A program made the translations under genes and the position numbers. A stretch of 64,000 bases of DNA from Synoicihabitans lomoniglobus (lineage in GTDB: Bacteria; Verrucomicrobiota; Verrucomicrobiia; Opitutales; Opitutaceae), in the NCBI RefSeq assembly GCF_029023725.1, contig NZ_CP119075.1, positions 2,289,501-2,353,500 of the forward strand, read 5' to 3'. Shown here piece after piece: positions 41,980 to 50,348 of this stretch; the stretch's first letter is position 1; every line of letters starts with the position of its first letter. The notes under the pieces are model-generated. The model had not been told where the DNA came from, made no database searches, and saw nothing but the letters and a program-made list of their open reading frames with translations.

Positions 41980-42165
41980 CAGTGTGTAACGTCTAAGTGT
42001 TCGGATAGGTGTAGGGTCGTTGCTTACGACGACCGCGTCCATTACGTGCGTTATTCGCAATCGAACACCCTCCCCAGCGCTACGACAACTTACAGGATCG
42101 TTACTCGTTCCGACGCTGACTCCACGAATAATCCAGTGTGACTGCCTACTAGCGTCGCCAGCGTA

Positions 42166-42918
42166 TCACGCCTCGGCCGGTCGCCGCACCTGCCAAAAGC
42201 GGCATTCCACGGAGAACTCGACCACATCGGCCGGTTCCTGCGCTATTTCCGATCGCATGACGTCGGTGACGATCTCAGCACCGACGGCCGCCAAGTCTGC
42301 CACGATTTCATCGCGCGTTGGAATGTGGATGTAAATGTCACCGTGCGGTCCATCGACGAACAAATCACCGAATTCGACCAAACGGGGGTCCTGGTGGCCC
42401 GCCGCCCACCGCTCCTTTTCCTCGGTCCAAAACTCCGGTTTCGCGCCCACCGCCCGATCATGAGTGGTGAAAACCAATGTTCCGCCCGGTCGCACCACCC
42501 GCAGCATTTCGCGCAACGCTCCCCGTCGACGTTCGCGACTCGGAATCTGCATGAGCCCGTTGAAGCCAAAAATCACCCCGTCGAACATCGCGTCCTCAAA
42601 TTTGAGCGCCGTCGCGTCGGCCACGCGAAACGGCACCGCATACTCCAGCTTTCCCGCCAGACGCCGGGCGGACTTGATCATTTCCCGTGAAAAATCGGTG
42701 CCCATAATCTGTCGATAACCCAGCTCCCACAGGCCCAGCGCAATGCGACCGCTGCCGCACCCCAGCTCCAAAATCGTGTCCGAAACTGCCAGAGCTTGCT
42801 GGAAAAAAACTTCCTCCGACCGCCACAATCCGATGTCCACCGCCGCCGCGGCATAATGGTCCACCACGGCATCGTGACAAAACAGGGATTTGACGTCTTC
42901 GGGAGTCAGCGGTGGCAT
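42166..42918 (-). CDS. Class I SAM-dependent methyltransferase
   Basis: 250 residues. Motif I is ILELGCGSGRIALGL near residue 50, then GTDFSREMIKSAR, the DATALKFEDAMFDGVIFGFNGL strand and RVVRPGGTLVFTTHD, all typical of UbiE-like methyltransferases. Substrate unknown. Convergent with the coiled-coil gene; 104 bp separate its start from rplU on the other strand. Confidence 0.85.
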   Translation of the reverse strand: MPPLTPEDVKSLFCHDAVVDHYAAAAVDIGLWRSEEVFFQQALAVSDTILELGCGSGRIALGLWELGYRQIMGTDFSREMIKSARRLAGKLEYAVPFRVADATALKFEDAMFDGVIFGFNGLMQIPSRERRRGALREMLRVVRPGGTLVFTTHDRAVGAKPEFWTEEKERWAAGHQDPRLVEFGDLFVDGPHGDIYIHIPTRDEIVADLAAVGAEIVTDVMRSEIAQEPADVVEFSVECRFWQVRRPAEA

Positions 42919-43022
42919 GGAACAACCCAGATGAATTTACCCGGAAATCTTGGCGAGCGGGATTTGTTAAAAATCTGACTTGCCTGACGTTGGGCAAAAC
43001 CTCTTAGTTCGACCTTTTACAC

Positions 43023-43337
43023 ATGAAAGCGACTATCAAAACCCAAGGCCAGCAGTTCGCCGTAAGCGAAGGCGACATCCTGACCGTAAACCGCTATCCG
43101 AACACGGAAGCCGGTGATGCGGTGGAGATTACGGAGGTTCTCTCCTCTGGCGAGGGCGCTGAATTCAAACTCGGCACCCCGCGTCTCGACGGCGCGAAAG
43201 TGACGGCCAAGGTCCTCGAGAACAAGCGCGGCACCAAGGTCATCGTCTTCAAAAAGAAGAAGCGCAAAGGCTACCACAAGCAACGCGGCCATCGTCAGGA
43301 GCTGTCGGTTATCAAAATCGAGACCATCAGCGCCTAA
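43023..43337 (+). CDS. rplU: 50S ribosomal protein L21
   Basis: 104 residues with the L21 pattern: YAVIKTGGKQ-type start ([19 protein letters not shown]), [36 protein letters not shown] with the basic YRRKxGHRQ loop. Binds 23S rRNA in the large subunit. Forms the conserved rplU-rpmA operon with the next gene (37 bp gap). Confidence 0.98.
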   Translation: MKATIKTQGQQFAVSEGDILTVNRYPNTEAGDAVEITEVLSSGEGAEFKLGTPRLDGAKVTAKVLENKRGTKVIVFKKKKRKGYHKQRGHRQELSVIKIETISA

Positions 43338-43374
43338 GGCTACCAAGTTTAACTAACCAAGGAGATCATACGTC

Positions 43375-43620
43375 ATGGCACATAAAAAAGGTGCAGGTTC
43401 TACCAGCAACGGACGCGACAGCCATTCCAAGCGCCTCGGCGTGAAGAAGTTCGGCGGCCAAAAGGTTATCGCTGGCAACATCATCCTCCGTCAGCGCGGG
43501 ACCAAGTTCCACGCGGGCAAGCACGTCGGCACGGGCCGCGACTGGACCCTGTTCGCGTTGAAGGACGGCGTCGTCGAGTTCGACAAGGCTCACCGCAGCG
43601 TGGCCGTCGTCGAAGCGTAA
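43375..43620 (+). CDS. rpmA: 50S ribosomal protein L27
   Basis: 81 residues: [20 protein letters not shown] is the diagnostic start whose N-terminus reaches the peptidyl-transferase centre. AAGGAG at 43359-43364 is a strong ribosome binding site 10 bp before ATG. No N-terminal cleaved extension (as in some Firmicutes) is present. Confidence 0.98.
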   Translation: MAHKKGAGSTSNGRDSHSKRLGVKKFGGQKVIAGNIILRQRGTKFHAGKHVGTGRDWTLFALKDGVVEFDKAHRSVAVVEA

Positions 43621-43650
43621 GCGGAACCTCGATTCCATTCCAATTTGCCA

Positions 43651-43684
43651 AAGCGCCGGGTGTTTCACCCGGCGCTTTTTGTTT
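43651..43684 (+). terminator. Terminator of the rplU-rpmA operon
   Basis: AAGCGCCGGGTG and CACCCGGCGCTT arms with a TTT loop, followed by TTTGTTTT. Confidence 0.92.
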
Positions 43685-43718
43685 TGCTCGTAACTCGCCC
43701 ACCGAGTGAGCTTTCCGC

Positions 43719-44096
43719 GTGGCTGACCCCAATCGTATTCGTCGTCTGCGTGCCCAACGCGAGCTGATCGCTGAACATTTGGCATGGCTGGACGCCGAAA
43801 TTGAGCAAGCGACGGGTTCCGCTCTCGCCCCCGACGCGGAATCTGAAAACCTGCCGGCCTCGCCGCCGCCTGTCGCGGCAGCGAATTCACCGCTCGCAAC
43901 CCCGCCTCGCGCGGAGACCACGACGCCGGTCGCCGCTCCGGCCAAAGCCTCCGATGAACTGCTGGAGGAACTCGTGCAGGAATACGAAGCGGCCGACAAG
44001 CCGCTGTCCAAAACCGGCTGCTGGGTGATTTTCAGCACGATCGTCGCGGTCGTGGTCGGTGCCGCCGTGATTGTGATCTATGCCATCTACTCCTGA
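43719..44096 (+). CDS. Small tail-anchored membrane protein, function unknown
   Basis: 125 residues from GTG 43719. An N-terminal helical part (RIRRLRAQRELIAEHLAWLD), a Pro/Ala-rich linker, then a helix (DELLEELVQEYEAAD) and one C-terminal transmembrane segment (WVIFSTIVAVVVGAAVIVIYA). No recognised domain. Convergent with pheA, 15 bp apart. Confidence 0.65.
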   Translation: MADPNRIRRLRAQRELIAEHLAWLDAEIEQATGSALAPDAESENLPASPPPVAAANSPLATPPRAETTTPVAAPAKASDELLEELVQEYEAADKPLSKTGCWVIFSTIVAVVVGAAVIVIYAIYS

Positions 44097-44111
44097 GTGG
44101 CGGAGGCCGAC

Positions 44112-45197
44112 TCAGTTGACCACGGGGTAACTGCCGAGCCACTTCACCATCGGGCAAAAGGCGCTCAGTTCGGACAACGCTTCCTGCATGTTGGCGTCTT
44201 GATAGTGCCCGGAAACATCGACGAAAAAGTAGTAGTCCCACGGTCGACGTTTGCTCGGACGCGACTCGATTTTGGAGAGATTGATTCCCCGTTCCGCCAT
44301 CGGCATGAGCATCTTCAAAAGCGCTCCCGAATGGGACGAAGCTTGGTCGCCCAGTGAAATCAGAAAGCTCGACATGTCGCGCCCACTGCCGACCGCGCCG
44401 GCCGGCTTTTTCCCCAGCACAAAGAAACGCGTGGTGTTGTCGCTTTTGTCCTGAATGTTGGCGGCGATCACCGGCACATCGTGGTGCTGGGCGGCGAGTT
44501 CACCAGCGACGGCCGCGGCGCCGGGTTCGTTGGCCGCGATTTCCACCGCGCGCGCCGTGCTGGAGGCATCGATCAACTGCGCGTGGGGCAGATGCCGCTG
44601 CAACCAATGGCGACATTGGGCCAATGCCTGGTCTTTGGAATAGACCTTGGTGATGCCTTCGAGCGATTCGTTGGAAATCAAGGAGTGACTGATTTCGAGG
44701 TAGATCTGTGCGACGATTTTCAGGTCGCTCTCGACGAAATTGTCCAAGGCTTCGCGCACGCTGCCTTCGGTGGAATTTTCAATGGGAATGACCGCGTAAT
44801 CGGCCTCGCCTTTTTCCACCGCGGTGAAGAGATCGGCGATGGTGCCCATGCCTTCATAATCAATGCTGGCCCCAAACTTCTTGATCGCGGCGGCGTGCGT
44901 GTTGGTGGCTTCCGGTCCGAGGTAAACGATCTTGGTCGCTTTCTCCAACGCGATGGCGGCCGACATGATCTCGCGATAGATCGCCTTGAGCGCCTCGTCC
45001 TTGATCGGTCCCTCATTGAGTCCGCAGACCTTGCGCAACACCTTGTCTTCGCGCTCGGACGCATAGATGGAGCCGCCGCTGCTGCGCTTGACCTTGCCAA
45101 TCTCGGCCGCGAGTCCGAGACGCTCGTTGAGCAGTCGCACCAAGTCGTGATCAAGGGCGTCGATTTTCTGCCGGATGGGTTCGAGGGCGTCACTCAT
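44112..45197 (-). CDS. pheA: Bifunctional chorismate mutase/prephenate dehydratase (P-protein)
   Basis: 361 residues from ATG 45197. Residues 1-88 are an AroQ-type chorismate mutase (IRQKIDALDHDLVRLLNERL); 90-270 the prephenate dehydratase (VYLGPEATNTHAAAIKKFG; IPIENSTEGSVREALD; TTRF catalytic motif in SDNTTRFFVLG); 280-361 an ACT regulatory domain (LISLGDQASSHSGALLKMLMPM; KIESRPSKRRPWDYYFFVD, the phenylalanine-binding ESRP). It makes phenylpyruvate for phenylalanine and is normally feedback-inhibited by Phe. It starts 5 bp after the scpB stop. Confidence 0.96.
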   Translation of the reverse strand: MSDALEPIRQKIDALDHDLVRLLNERLGLAAEIGKVKRSSGGSIYASEREDKVLRKVCGLNEGPIKDEALKAIYREIMSAAIALEKATKIVYLGPEATNTHAAAIKKFGASIDYEGMGTIADLFTAVEKGEADYAVIPIENSTEGSVREALDNFVESDLKIVAQIYLEISHSLISNESLEGITKVYSKDQALAQCRHWLQRHLPHAQLIDASSTARAVEIAANEPGAAAVAGELAAQHHDVPVIAANIQDKSDNTTRFFVLGKKPAGAVGSGRDMSSFLISLGDQASSHSGALLKMLMPMAERGINLSKIESRPSKRRPWDYYFFVDVSGHYQDANMQEALSELSAFCPMVKWLGSYPVVN

Positions 45198-45202
45198 GGA
45201 AA

Positions 45203-46132
45203 TTATGCGGACGAGGGTTTCGGTGAATCGGTCTCTTCGTCGGGCGCAGCCGTTGCCGCTTCCGTTTCGGGTTCGGCGTCCACTGCCGACTCCGGCGTCG
45301 CTTCGACTCCCTCCGCGGGAGCTTCCTCCGGCGCTTCCGATGCCGCCGCGTCGGTGGCCGAGATTTCGATGTGCGCGTCGTCTTCCATCGGCGTATCGCC
45401 CTCGCCTTCTTCCAGCGGCAGACCCATTTCCACATCCCCGGGCGTGGTGGGATTCATGGCGTCCTTGAGCCATTCATCGATTTGGCGCGGCGAGAGCACG
45501 TCGGATGCCGGCAACTCGACCAGCGATTTCACGCCCACGAATTCCAAAAATTTCTCCGTGGTGCCATATTGCAACGGTCGCCCCGGTAATTCTGCGCGAC
45601 CGGTAACGTAGATCAGCTCGCGTTCGAGCAACTTGTTCAAACCAGCATCGGCCGACACGCCGCGCACCGCCTCGATCTCGCTACGTGTCACGGGCTGACG
45701 ATAAGAGACCACGGCCAGGGTTTCCAAAGCCGACTGCGAGAGCTTCGCGGGAGGAGGCTCGTTGCGCAACGCCCGCACCCACTTGGCGTAGCGCGGATTG
45801 CACACGATGCGGTAACCCTGCGCGCCTTCCATCAAAAGATAGACATCGTCCGACTCGCGCAGTTGCTGCTCGATCGCTTCCAATGCCTCGCGCAATTGCG
45901 CTGTCGTGATGAGTTCCGGCACATCGTCGGCCCCGATCTCATCACGGGCATCCTCCTCCACCACCTCTTCGGCCGGAGCGGCGGATTCCGTGCCCGGTTC
46001 GGCGGCGGGCGCTTCGGGCGCGGCGTGCTGTTCCCGGAACCGTGTGATGACGGATTGGAAGTCGTTGAGCGACAGCGGTTGCCCGGAGGAAAAGAGCAAT
46101 GCCTTGAGGACGGACTGGAGATTGAAAGCCAT
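45203..46132 (-). CDS. scpB: Segregation and condensation protein B
   Basis: 309 residues from ATG 46132 (start MAFNLQSVLKALLFSSGQPL). Two winged-helix domains typical of ScpB: LKALLFSSGQPLSLNDF, and KLSQSALETLAVVSYRQPVTRSEIEAVRGVSADAGLNKLLERELI. It partners SMC-ScpA in chromosome condensation; scpA is not in the window. Unusual are an acidic Ala/Glu insertion at about residues 35-80 and a 65-residue acidic C-terminal tail, making it far longer than the usual 180-200 residues. Heads the scpB-pheA unit. Confidence 0.92.
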   Translation of the reverse strand: MAFNLQSVLKALLFSSGQPLSLNDFQSVITRFREQHAAPEAPAAEPGTESAAPAEEVVEEDARDEIGADDVPELITTAQLREALEAIEQQLRESDDVYLLMEGAQGYRIVCNPRYAKWVRALRNEPPPAKLSQSALETLAVVSYRQPVTRSEIEAVRGVSADAGLNKLLERELIYVTGRAELPGRPLQYGTTEKFLEFVGVKSLVELPASDVLSPRQIDEWLKDAMNPTTPGDVEMGLPLEEGEGDTPMEDDAHIEISATDAAASEAPEEAPAEGVEATPESAVDAEPETEAATAAPDEETDSPKPSSA

Positions 46133-46234
46133 GCGATCGAGAGCTGAGATTTCGGGGCGACGGTTCGTTCGAAGCAATGCCGAAAACACCGCTTGCCGGT
46201 AGCGGAGGCGTTTGCTCATGTCGTTGTCTCTTTT

Positions 46235-47953
46235 ATGAGCGATTTGACCTCCATTCCCCGCCCCCACTCCTCAGTTGTTGTCGACGGCAATGATCGCGCC
46301 GCCGCCCGGTCCATGTTGCGTGCCGTCGGTTTTGAAGACGACGATTTCAACAAGCCGCAAATCGCCGTGGCTTCCGCGGCCAGCGACATGACGCCGTGCA
46401 ATGTGCATCTGGGTGACTTGAGTGAACACGCCCGGACCGGTATCGCCGCCGCCGGAGGCAAGCCGGTTTACTTCAATACCATTACCGTCACCGACGGCAT
46501 CAGCATGGGCACGCAGGGCATGCGCTACAGCCTCGTGTCGCGCGAGGTCATTGCCGACTCCATTGAGACGGCCGTGGCGGCCGAAGGCTTTGACGGCCTC
46601 GTCGCCATCGGCGGTTGCGACAAAAACATGCCCGGCGCGATGATCGCCATCGCTCGCCTCAACCGCCCCGCCGTGTTCATCTATGGCGGCACCATTCTGC
46701 CCGGTTTCCTCGCCGGCGACGAACATCACGAACGTCCCCTCGACATCGTCTCGGTCTTCGAAGCGGTGGGCAAACATGCCAAGGGCGAGCTCGACGATGC
46801 GGGCCTCAAAGCCGTGGAAAAAGCCGCCATCCCCGGCCCCGGTTCCTGCGGTGGCATGTATACGGCCAACACCATGGCGTCCGCCATCGAAGCCATGGGC
46901 ATGAGTTTGCCCAACAGCAGTGCCCAACTCGCCGTGGGCGAAGAAAAGCGCAAGGACTGCGAACGCGCCGGGGCCGCCGTCGTCGCCATGCTCAAAAACG
47001 ATCTGAAGCCCCGCGACATCATGACCCGGGAGGCCTTCGAAAACGCCATCACGGTTTGTTTGGCCTTGGGCGGTTCCACCAATCTGATCCTGCACCTATT
47101 GGCCATCGCGCATGCCGCCGAAGTGCCCCTCGCCCTCGATGACTTCAAAACCATCGGCGAACGCGTGCCACTCCTCGGCGACCTCAAGCCTTTCGGCAAA
47201 TACAACATGAGCCACCTCGTGCGCATCGGCGGTATCCGCCCCATGATGAAGATGCTGCTCGATCGCGGCCTGTTGCACGGCGACTGCATGACCGTCTCCG
47301 GCCAAACCATGGCGGAATCGTTGGCCGACGTGAAGCCCTACGGCGCGTATCCAACCGAGCAGGACATCATTCACCCCTGGGACCAGCCGATCAAAACCGA
47401 GACCCACCTCCGCGTCTTGCGCGGCAATCTCGCTCCCGACGGCGCCGTGGGAAAAATCACCGGCAAGGAAGGCCTCTACTTCAAAGGCACCGCCAAAGTC
47501 TACGAAAGCGAAGAGGACGCGCTGCAGGGCATCCTCCGCGGTGATGTCGTCAAAGGTGACGTCGTCGTGATCCGCAACGAAGGTCCGGTCGGCGGCCCCG
47601 GCATGCGCGAAATGCTGTCGCCCACCGCCGCCGTAGCCGGTCGCGGTCTCATCAAAGACGTCGCCTTGATCACTGACGGTCGTTTCTCCGGCGGCAGCCA
47701 CGGTTTCGACGTTGGCCACATCACCCCCGAAGCCGCCAATGGCGGTCCGATCGGCATCGTGGCCTCCGGCGACACCATCGAAATTGACGCCGTGAAGAAC
47801 ACGATCTCGGTCCTGATTTCCGACGACGTCTACGCCGCGCGCATGGCCGCCTTCAAACCCCGCGGTCCCGGTGCCACCCGCGGCGTGTTGGGCAAATACG
47901 CCAAACTCGTCGCCAGCGCTTCCGAAGGCGCGGTCACCGACAAGGGACTGTGA
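46235..47953 (+). CDS. ilvD: Dihydroxy-acid dehydratase
   Basis: 572 residues from ATG 46235. Converts 2,3-dihydroxy-isovalerate and -3-methylvalerate to the 2-keto acids for valine and isoleucine. Cluster-binding cysteines lie in MTPCNVHL, GGCDKNMPGAMIA and PGPGSCGGMYTANTM; ITDGRFSGGSHG near the C-terminus is the second family signature. No other ilv gene is adjacent. Divergent from scpB by about 100 bp. Confidence 0.97.
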   Translation: MSDLTSIPRPHSSVVVDGNDRAAARSMLRAVGFEDDDFNKPQIAVASAASDMTPCNVHLGDLSEHARTGIAAAGGKPVYFNTITVTDGISMGTQGMRYSLVSREVIADSIETAVAAEGFDGLVAIGGCDKNMPGAMIAIARLNRPAVFIYGGTILPGFLAGDEHHERPLDIVSVFEAVGKHAKGELDDAGLKAVEKAAIPGPGSCGGMYTANTMASAIEAMGMSLPNSSAQLAVGEEKRKDCERAGAAVVAMLKNDLKPRDIMTREAFENAITVCLALGGSTNLILHLLAIAHAAEVPLALDDFKTIGERVPLLGDLKPFGKYNMSHLVRIGGIRPMMKMLLDRGLLHGDCMTVSGQTMAESLADVKPYGAYPTEQDIIHPWDQPIKTETHLRVLRGNLAPDGAVGKITGKEGLYFKGTAKVYESEEDALQGILRGDVVKGDVVVIRNEGPVGGPGMREMLSPTAAVAGRGLIKDVALITDGRFSGGSHGFDVGHITPEAANGGPIGIVASGDTIEIDAVKNTISVLISDDVYAARMAAFKPRGPGATRGVLGKYAKLVASASEGAVTDKGL

Positions 47954-48185
47954 AATAGTCCGCCCAAAGTATCACGGGATACAAGTAACTCCTCCACTCA
48001 GGCCGCGATCCGCCGCGTTGGCACCGACGCACATGTAAACCGGCGTCAACGCGGGCCCGGAGATTCCAGACCTCCTGTCCGTTTTTTTCTGCCGCACCGC
48101 TGGGGAGGAAGTGGTGTCGTGGAAATACCTGCTGCCGTGAAGCATCCTCGTCATCCGTTTCACCGAGATTCCGCAGTTGGATTTT

Positions 48186-48335
48186 ACAGAAGGCAACGAA
48201 GAGCACGAAGCTGGAACGAGTTGCAGGCGATTATGGGCATCAATTCATTCACCCGTAAGGTGAGTTGGATGCCATGCAGTTTAATCGATTTAACTCACTT
48301 TATTACAACGCTTTGTTAACTTTGTTACCTTCTGT
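48186..48335. repeat. 150-bp segment bounded by inverted repeats
   Basis: ACAGAAGGCAACGAA at 48186-48200 pairs with TTTGTTACCTTCTGT at 48321-48335 (13 of 15 bases). The interior is non-coding and AT-richer. It has the outline of a miniature inverted-repeat element, but no target-site duplication was found. Confidence 0.4.
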
Positions 48336-48347
48336 GAACTGCGTTAA

Positions 48348-48554
48348 TTAGGTTTCATCCGGCGGCGAGGGACGCTTTCGCTTGGCCGCTTCCATGGTCT
48401 TATAATGAGCGGCATGCCAAGAATCGAGCCCGCCTGTTGACTCCGAACCTGGCTTCGCGCCGATTTCCCAAGCAGTAGGGATCGCCAACGGGTGGAGTGA
48501 TGAGAAAACGCCGCGGGCCGGTATACGAGTGACATCGACAGGAAAGTTCTCCAC
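48348..48554 (-). CDS. Doubtful short gene (68 codons)
   Basis: From GTG 48554 the frame reads MENFPVDVTRIPARGVFSSL and continues with balanced composition to RPSPPDET. There is no recognised domain, ribosome site or neighbour to support it. It could be a relic of a longer gene whose beginning has been lost. Listed because its amino-acid composition is more protein-like than chance frames here. Confidence 0.25.
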   Translation of the reverse strand: MENFPVDVTRIPARGVFSSLHPLAIPTAWEIGAKPGSESTGGLDSWHAAHYKTMEAAKRKRPSPPDET

Positions 48555-48699
48555 CGTCGGTCTTTCGTTGTGACATGCATGAGACGAATATTGCTTGTTA
48601 TACGGTAAACGAAAACGACCGACCGGCCGGTCGAAGCAGTAGGAAGACCGAGCTTCCCCCTCGTGCGCGCGGTATCCTATTGGCCGACGCCCAACGTAT

Positions 48700-49224
48700 T
48701 CATCCCGGCGGGTTCATTTCCGGAGGAGTCCACCGCAAACTTAAATGGGAACCCATGCGCCCCACCGTCACAAAATCTTCACACTGATAAAGTGTGAGCG
48801 CCCGATTGCGAACGTCTACCGTGAGCGAAACCACCACTTTCTCGTGACGCGCAATCTTCAATACTCCCCGCAGCAAGTCCCGACCAATTCCACGCCTTTG
48901 GAAAACGGGTAGAAGCGCGATATCCACGATATGAATCTCATCGCCACTTCGCTGCATCAGCAATCGGCCGACGGCCTCTCCGCCCCACAGCACGATTTGG
49001 TCAAGCGCGGTCGGAAATCTGCGCGCGTAGTCCACCTGACGCGCTTCGAATTGCTGGGTCAGAAACTGCATTTGTCGCTCACTGCTCCAACGCGTCGCCA
49101 TCAACTCGGCCGCGCGGTTTGCCGCAAACAAACGAAGCAAAAACGCAGAATCAGCCGGTCGAACCGGACGCAAACGATGCGCGCGGGAAGTATGCATGTC
49201 CCCAACGACTGTTTCATTTCGCAT
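48700..49224 (-). CDS. GNAT-family N-acetyltransferase
   Basis: 174 residues from ATG 49224; in-frame codons upstream and ATG 49197 are alternatives. Acetyl-CoA-binding motif A is IVDIALLPVFQRRGIGRDLL with the RRGIG loop; RLRPVRPADSAFLLRLFAAN is the usual first strand-helix. The C-terminal part (TVDVRNRALTLYQCEDFVTVG) matches the last helix and strand. Substrate unknown. The two tail-collar-type neighbours suggest a small accessory unit: in several genomes GNAT and tail-collar genes sit together, but that link is from memory. Confidence 0.85.
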   Translation of the reverse strand: MRNETVVGDMHTSRAHRLRPVRPADSAFLLRLFAANRAAELMATRWSSERQMQFLTQQFEARQVDYARRFPTALDQIVLWGGEAVGRLLMQRSGDEIHIVDIALLPVFQRRGIGRDLLRGVLKIARHEKVVVSLTVDVRNRALTLYQCEDFVTVGRMGSHLSLRWTPPEMNPPG

Positions 49225-49316
49225 GTTCGTCAACCAACTCGATATCCGCCTCTCCGTTCCCCCTCCTCCTGGAGCGGGCAACGACTACACAACCCAAACT
49301 AGAAACACTATATCCC

Positions 49317-49964
49317 ATGTCAGATCCATTTATCGGTGAAGTTCGTATGGTCGCGTTCGGTTACCCTCCTCCCGGCTGGGTATCCTGCCACGGCCAAGTC
49401 TTGGCTATCGCGAGCTACCAAGCCCTGTATTCCCTATTGGGGACAACCTACGGCGGTGACGGTCATTCAACCTTCGGAGTTCCCGACTACCGCGGCCGAG
49501 TTCCCGTCGGAGAAGGCCAAGGTCCCGGATTGGACCCCGTATTCCCGGGTCAGATCGCGGGATCACCGCACGGAATGCTCGAAGTCGCCCATCTTCCCAA
49601 ACATTCCCACGAGGCCATATTCACCCCTGAAGGGGGAGGAGGATCCTCGATTGAGGTCGACGTCGATATCGACGTTGCCAACACCACCAACAACACCCTC
49701 ACGGATCCGGTGGGCAATATTCTCGCCACTCCCTCGATTCCGGTCGGATTGGGCACCGGTCCGGGCAAACTCTACGCCCCCCCTTTCGAGAAAACGGGCA
49801 AGCTCGGCGGCGTGAATGTCACAGTCTCGGGAAGCGGGGGGAGTGGCGGCGGAACGGTAATCATTGGAAACACGGGTGGTGGCAATGCGTTTCCCATTAT
49901 ACAACCTTTTGTTGGAATGCGCTTTATCATGGCCACCGCCGGCGTTTACCCGCCGCGCCCTTGA
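49317..49964 (+). CDS. Phage tail collar domain protein (microcystin-dependent-protein type)
   Basis: 215 residues from ATG 49317. The collar domain at the N-terminus is diagnostic: FIGEVRMVAFGYPPPGWVSC, LLGTTYGGDGHSTFGVPDYRGRVPVGEGQGPGL, then LPKHSHEA. The C-terminal half is Gly/Thr-rich and ends NAFPIIQPFVGMRFIMATAG, the usual family end. No phage genes surround it, so it is a stand-alone relative, often single in non-phage loci, of unknown role. A terminator follows directly. Confidence 0.9.
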   Translation: MSDPFIGEVRMVAFGYPPPGWVSCHGQVLAIASYQALYSLLGTTYGGDGHSTFGVPDYRGRVPVGEGQGPGLDPVFPGQIAGSPHGMLEVAHLPKHSHEAIFTPEGGGGSSIEVDVDIDVANTTNNTLTDPVGNILATPSIPVGLGTGPGKLYAPPFEKTGKLGGVNVTVSGSGGSGGGTVIIGNTGGGNAFPIIQPFVGMRFIMATAGVYPPRP

Positions 49965-50016
49965 TCTCGCCCCCCCTCCCAAGGAATCATTGACGACGAG
50001 ATCGTTCCAGCACCGT

Positions 50017-50048
50017 CGACTGCGCCCCCCACCGGGCGCAGTCGTTTT
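50017..50048 (+). terminator. Terminator of the tail-collar gene
   Basis: CGACTGCGCCC (50017-50027) pairs with GGGCGCAGTCG (50034-50044), six-base loop, followed by TTTT. Confidence 0.88.
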
Positions 50049-50348
50049 GATCCGCGTCACAACATCAATGTTGGCAATACATTGGGTCAGCCAATTTCAA
50101 TCTGACTTCTCTTATCGACTTGCCTAATCACTCATCACTTAAAAAGAGATATGCCTTGTCCGCTAGGAGCTGTTGGCGATAACTCCTCTTAATACTTCCC
50201 ACATACCTGCTTGGTTACTGGTCGAGTTGCAATTGGGGTTGCTGAATTTAACAAGTCCGCGTGTCTGCCCCCTTTGCCGCCCTCTCGAACCGCCCCCCGA
50301 TTTACCTTACCGATTCTCGCACTGAATTTCTTTAATCGCCGCCCCGTC
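50049..50348. promoter_or_regulatory. Upstream region of the giant exported gene
   Basis: 300 bp, AT-richer than average (for example CTTAAAAAGAGATATG near 50140), holding no gene. It probably carries the promoter of the 10.6-kb gene, but no pair of -35/-10 boxes could be fixed with confidence. Confidence 0.35.

Larger units (their letters stand above)
47954..48699. other. Non-coding stretch with an inverted repeat
   Basis: 746 bp, partly AT-richer than average around 48240-48350. Holds the inverted-repeat pair at 48186-48335 and one doubtful short frame (48348-48554, minus). No RNA gene recognised. Confidence 0.5.

Noticed and set aside
49119-49316. N-terminal extension of the tail-collar frame
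   Set aside because: The collar domain begins right after ATG 49317; the upstream codons lie opposite the GNAT gene.
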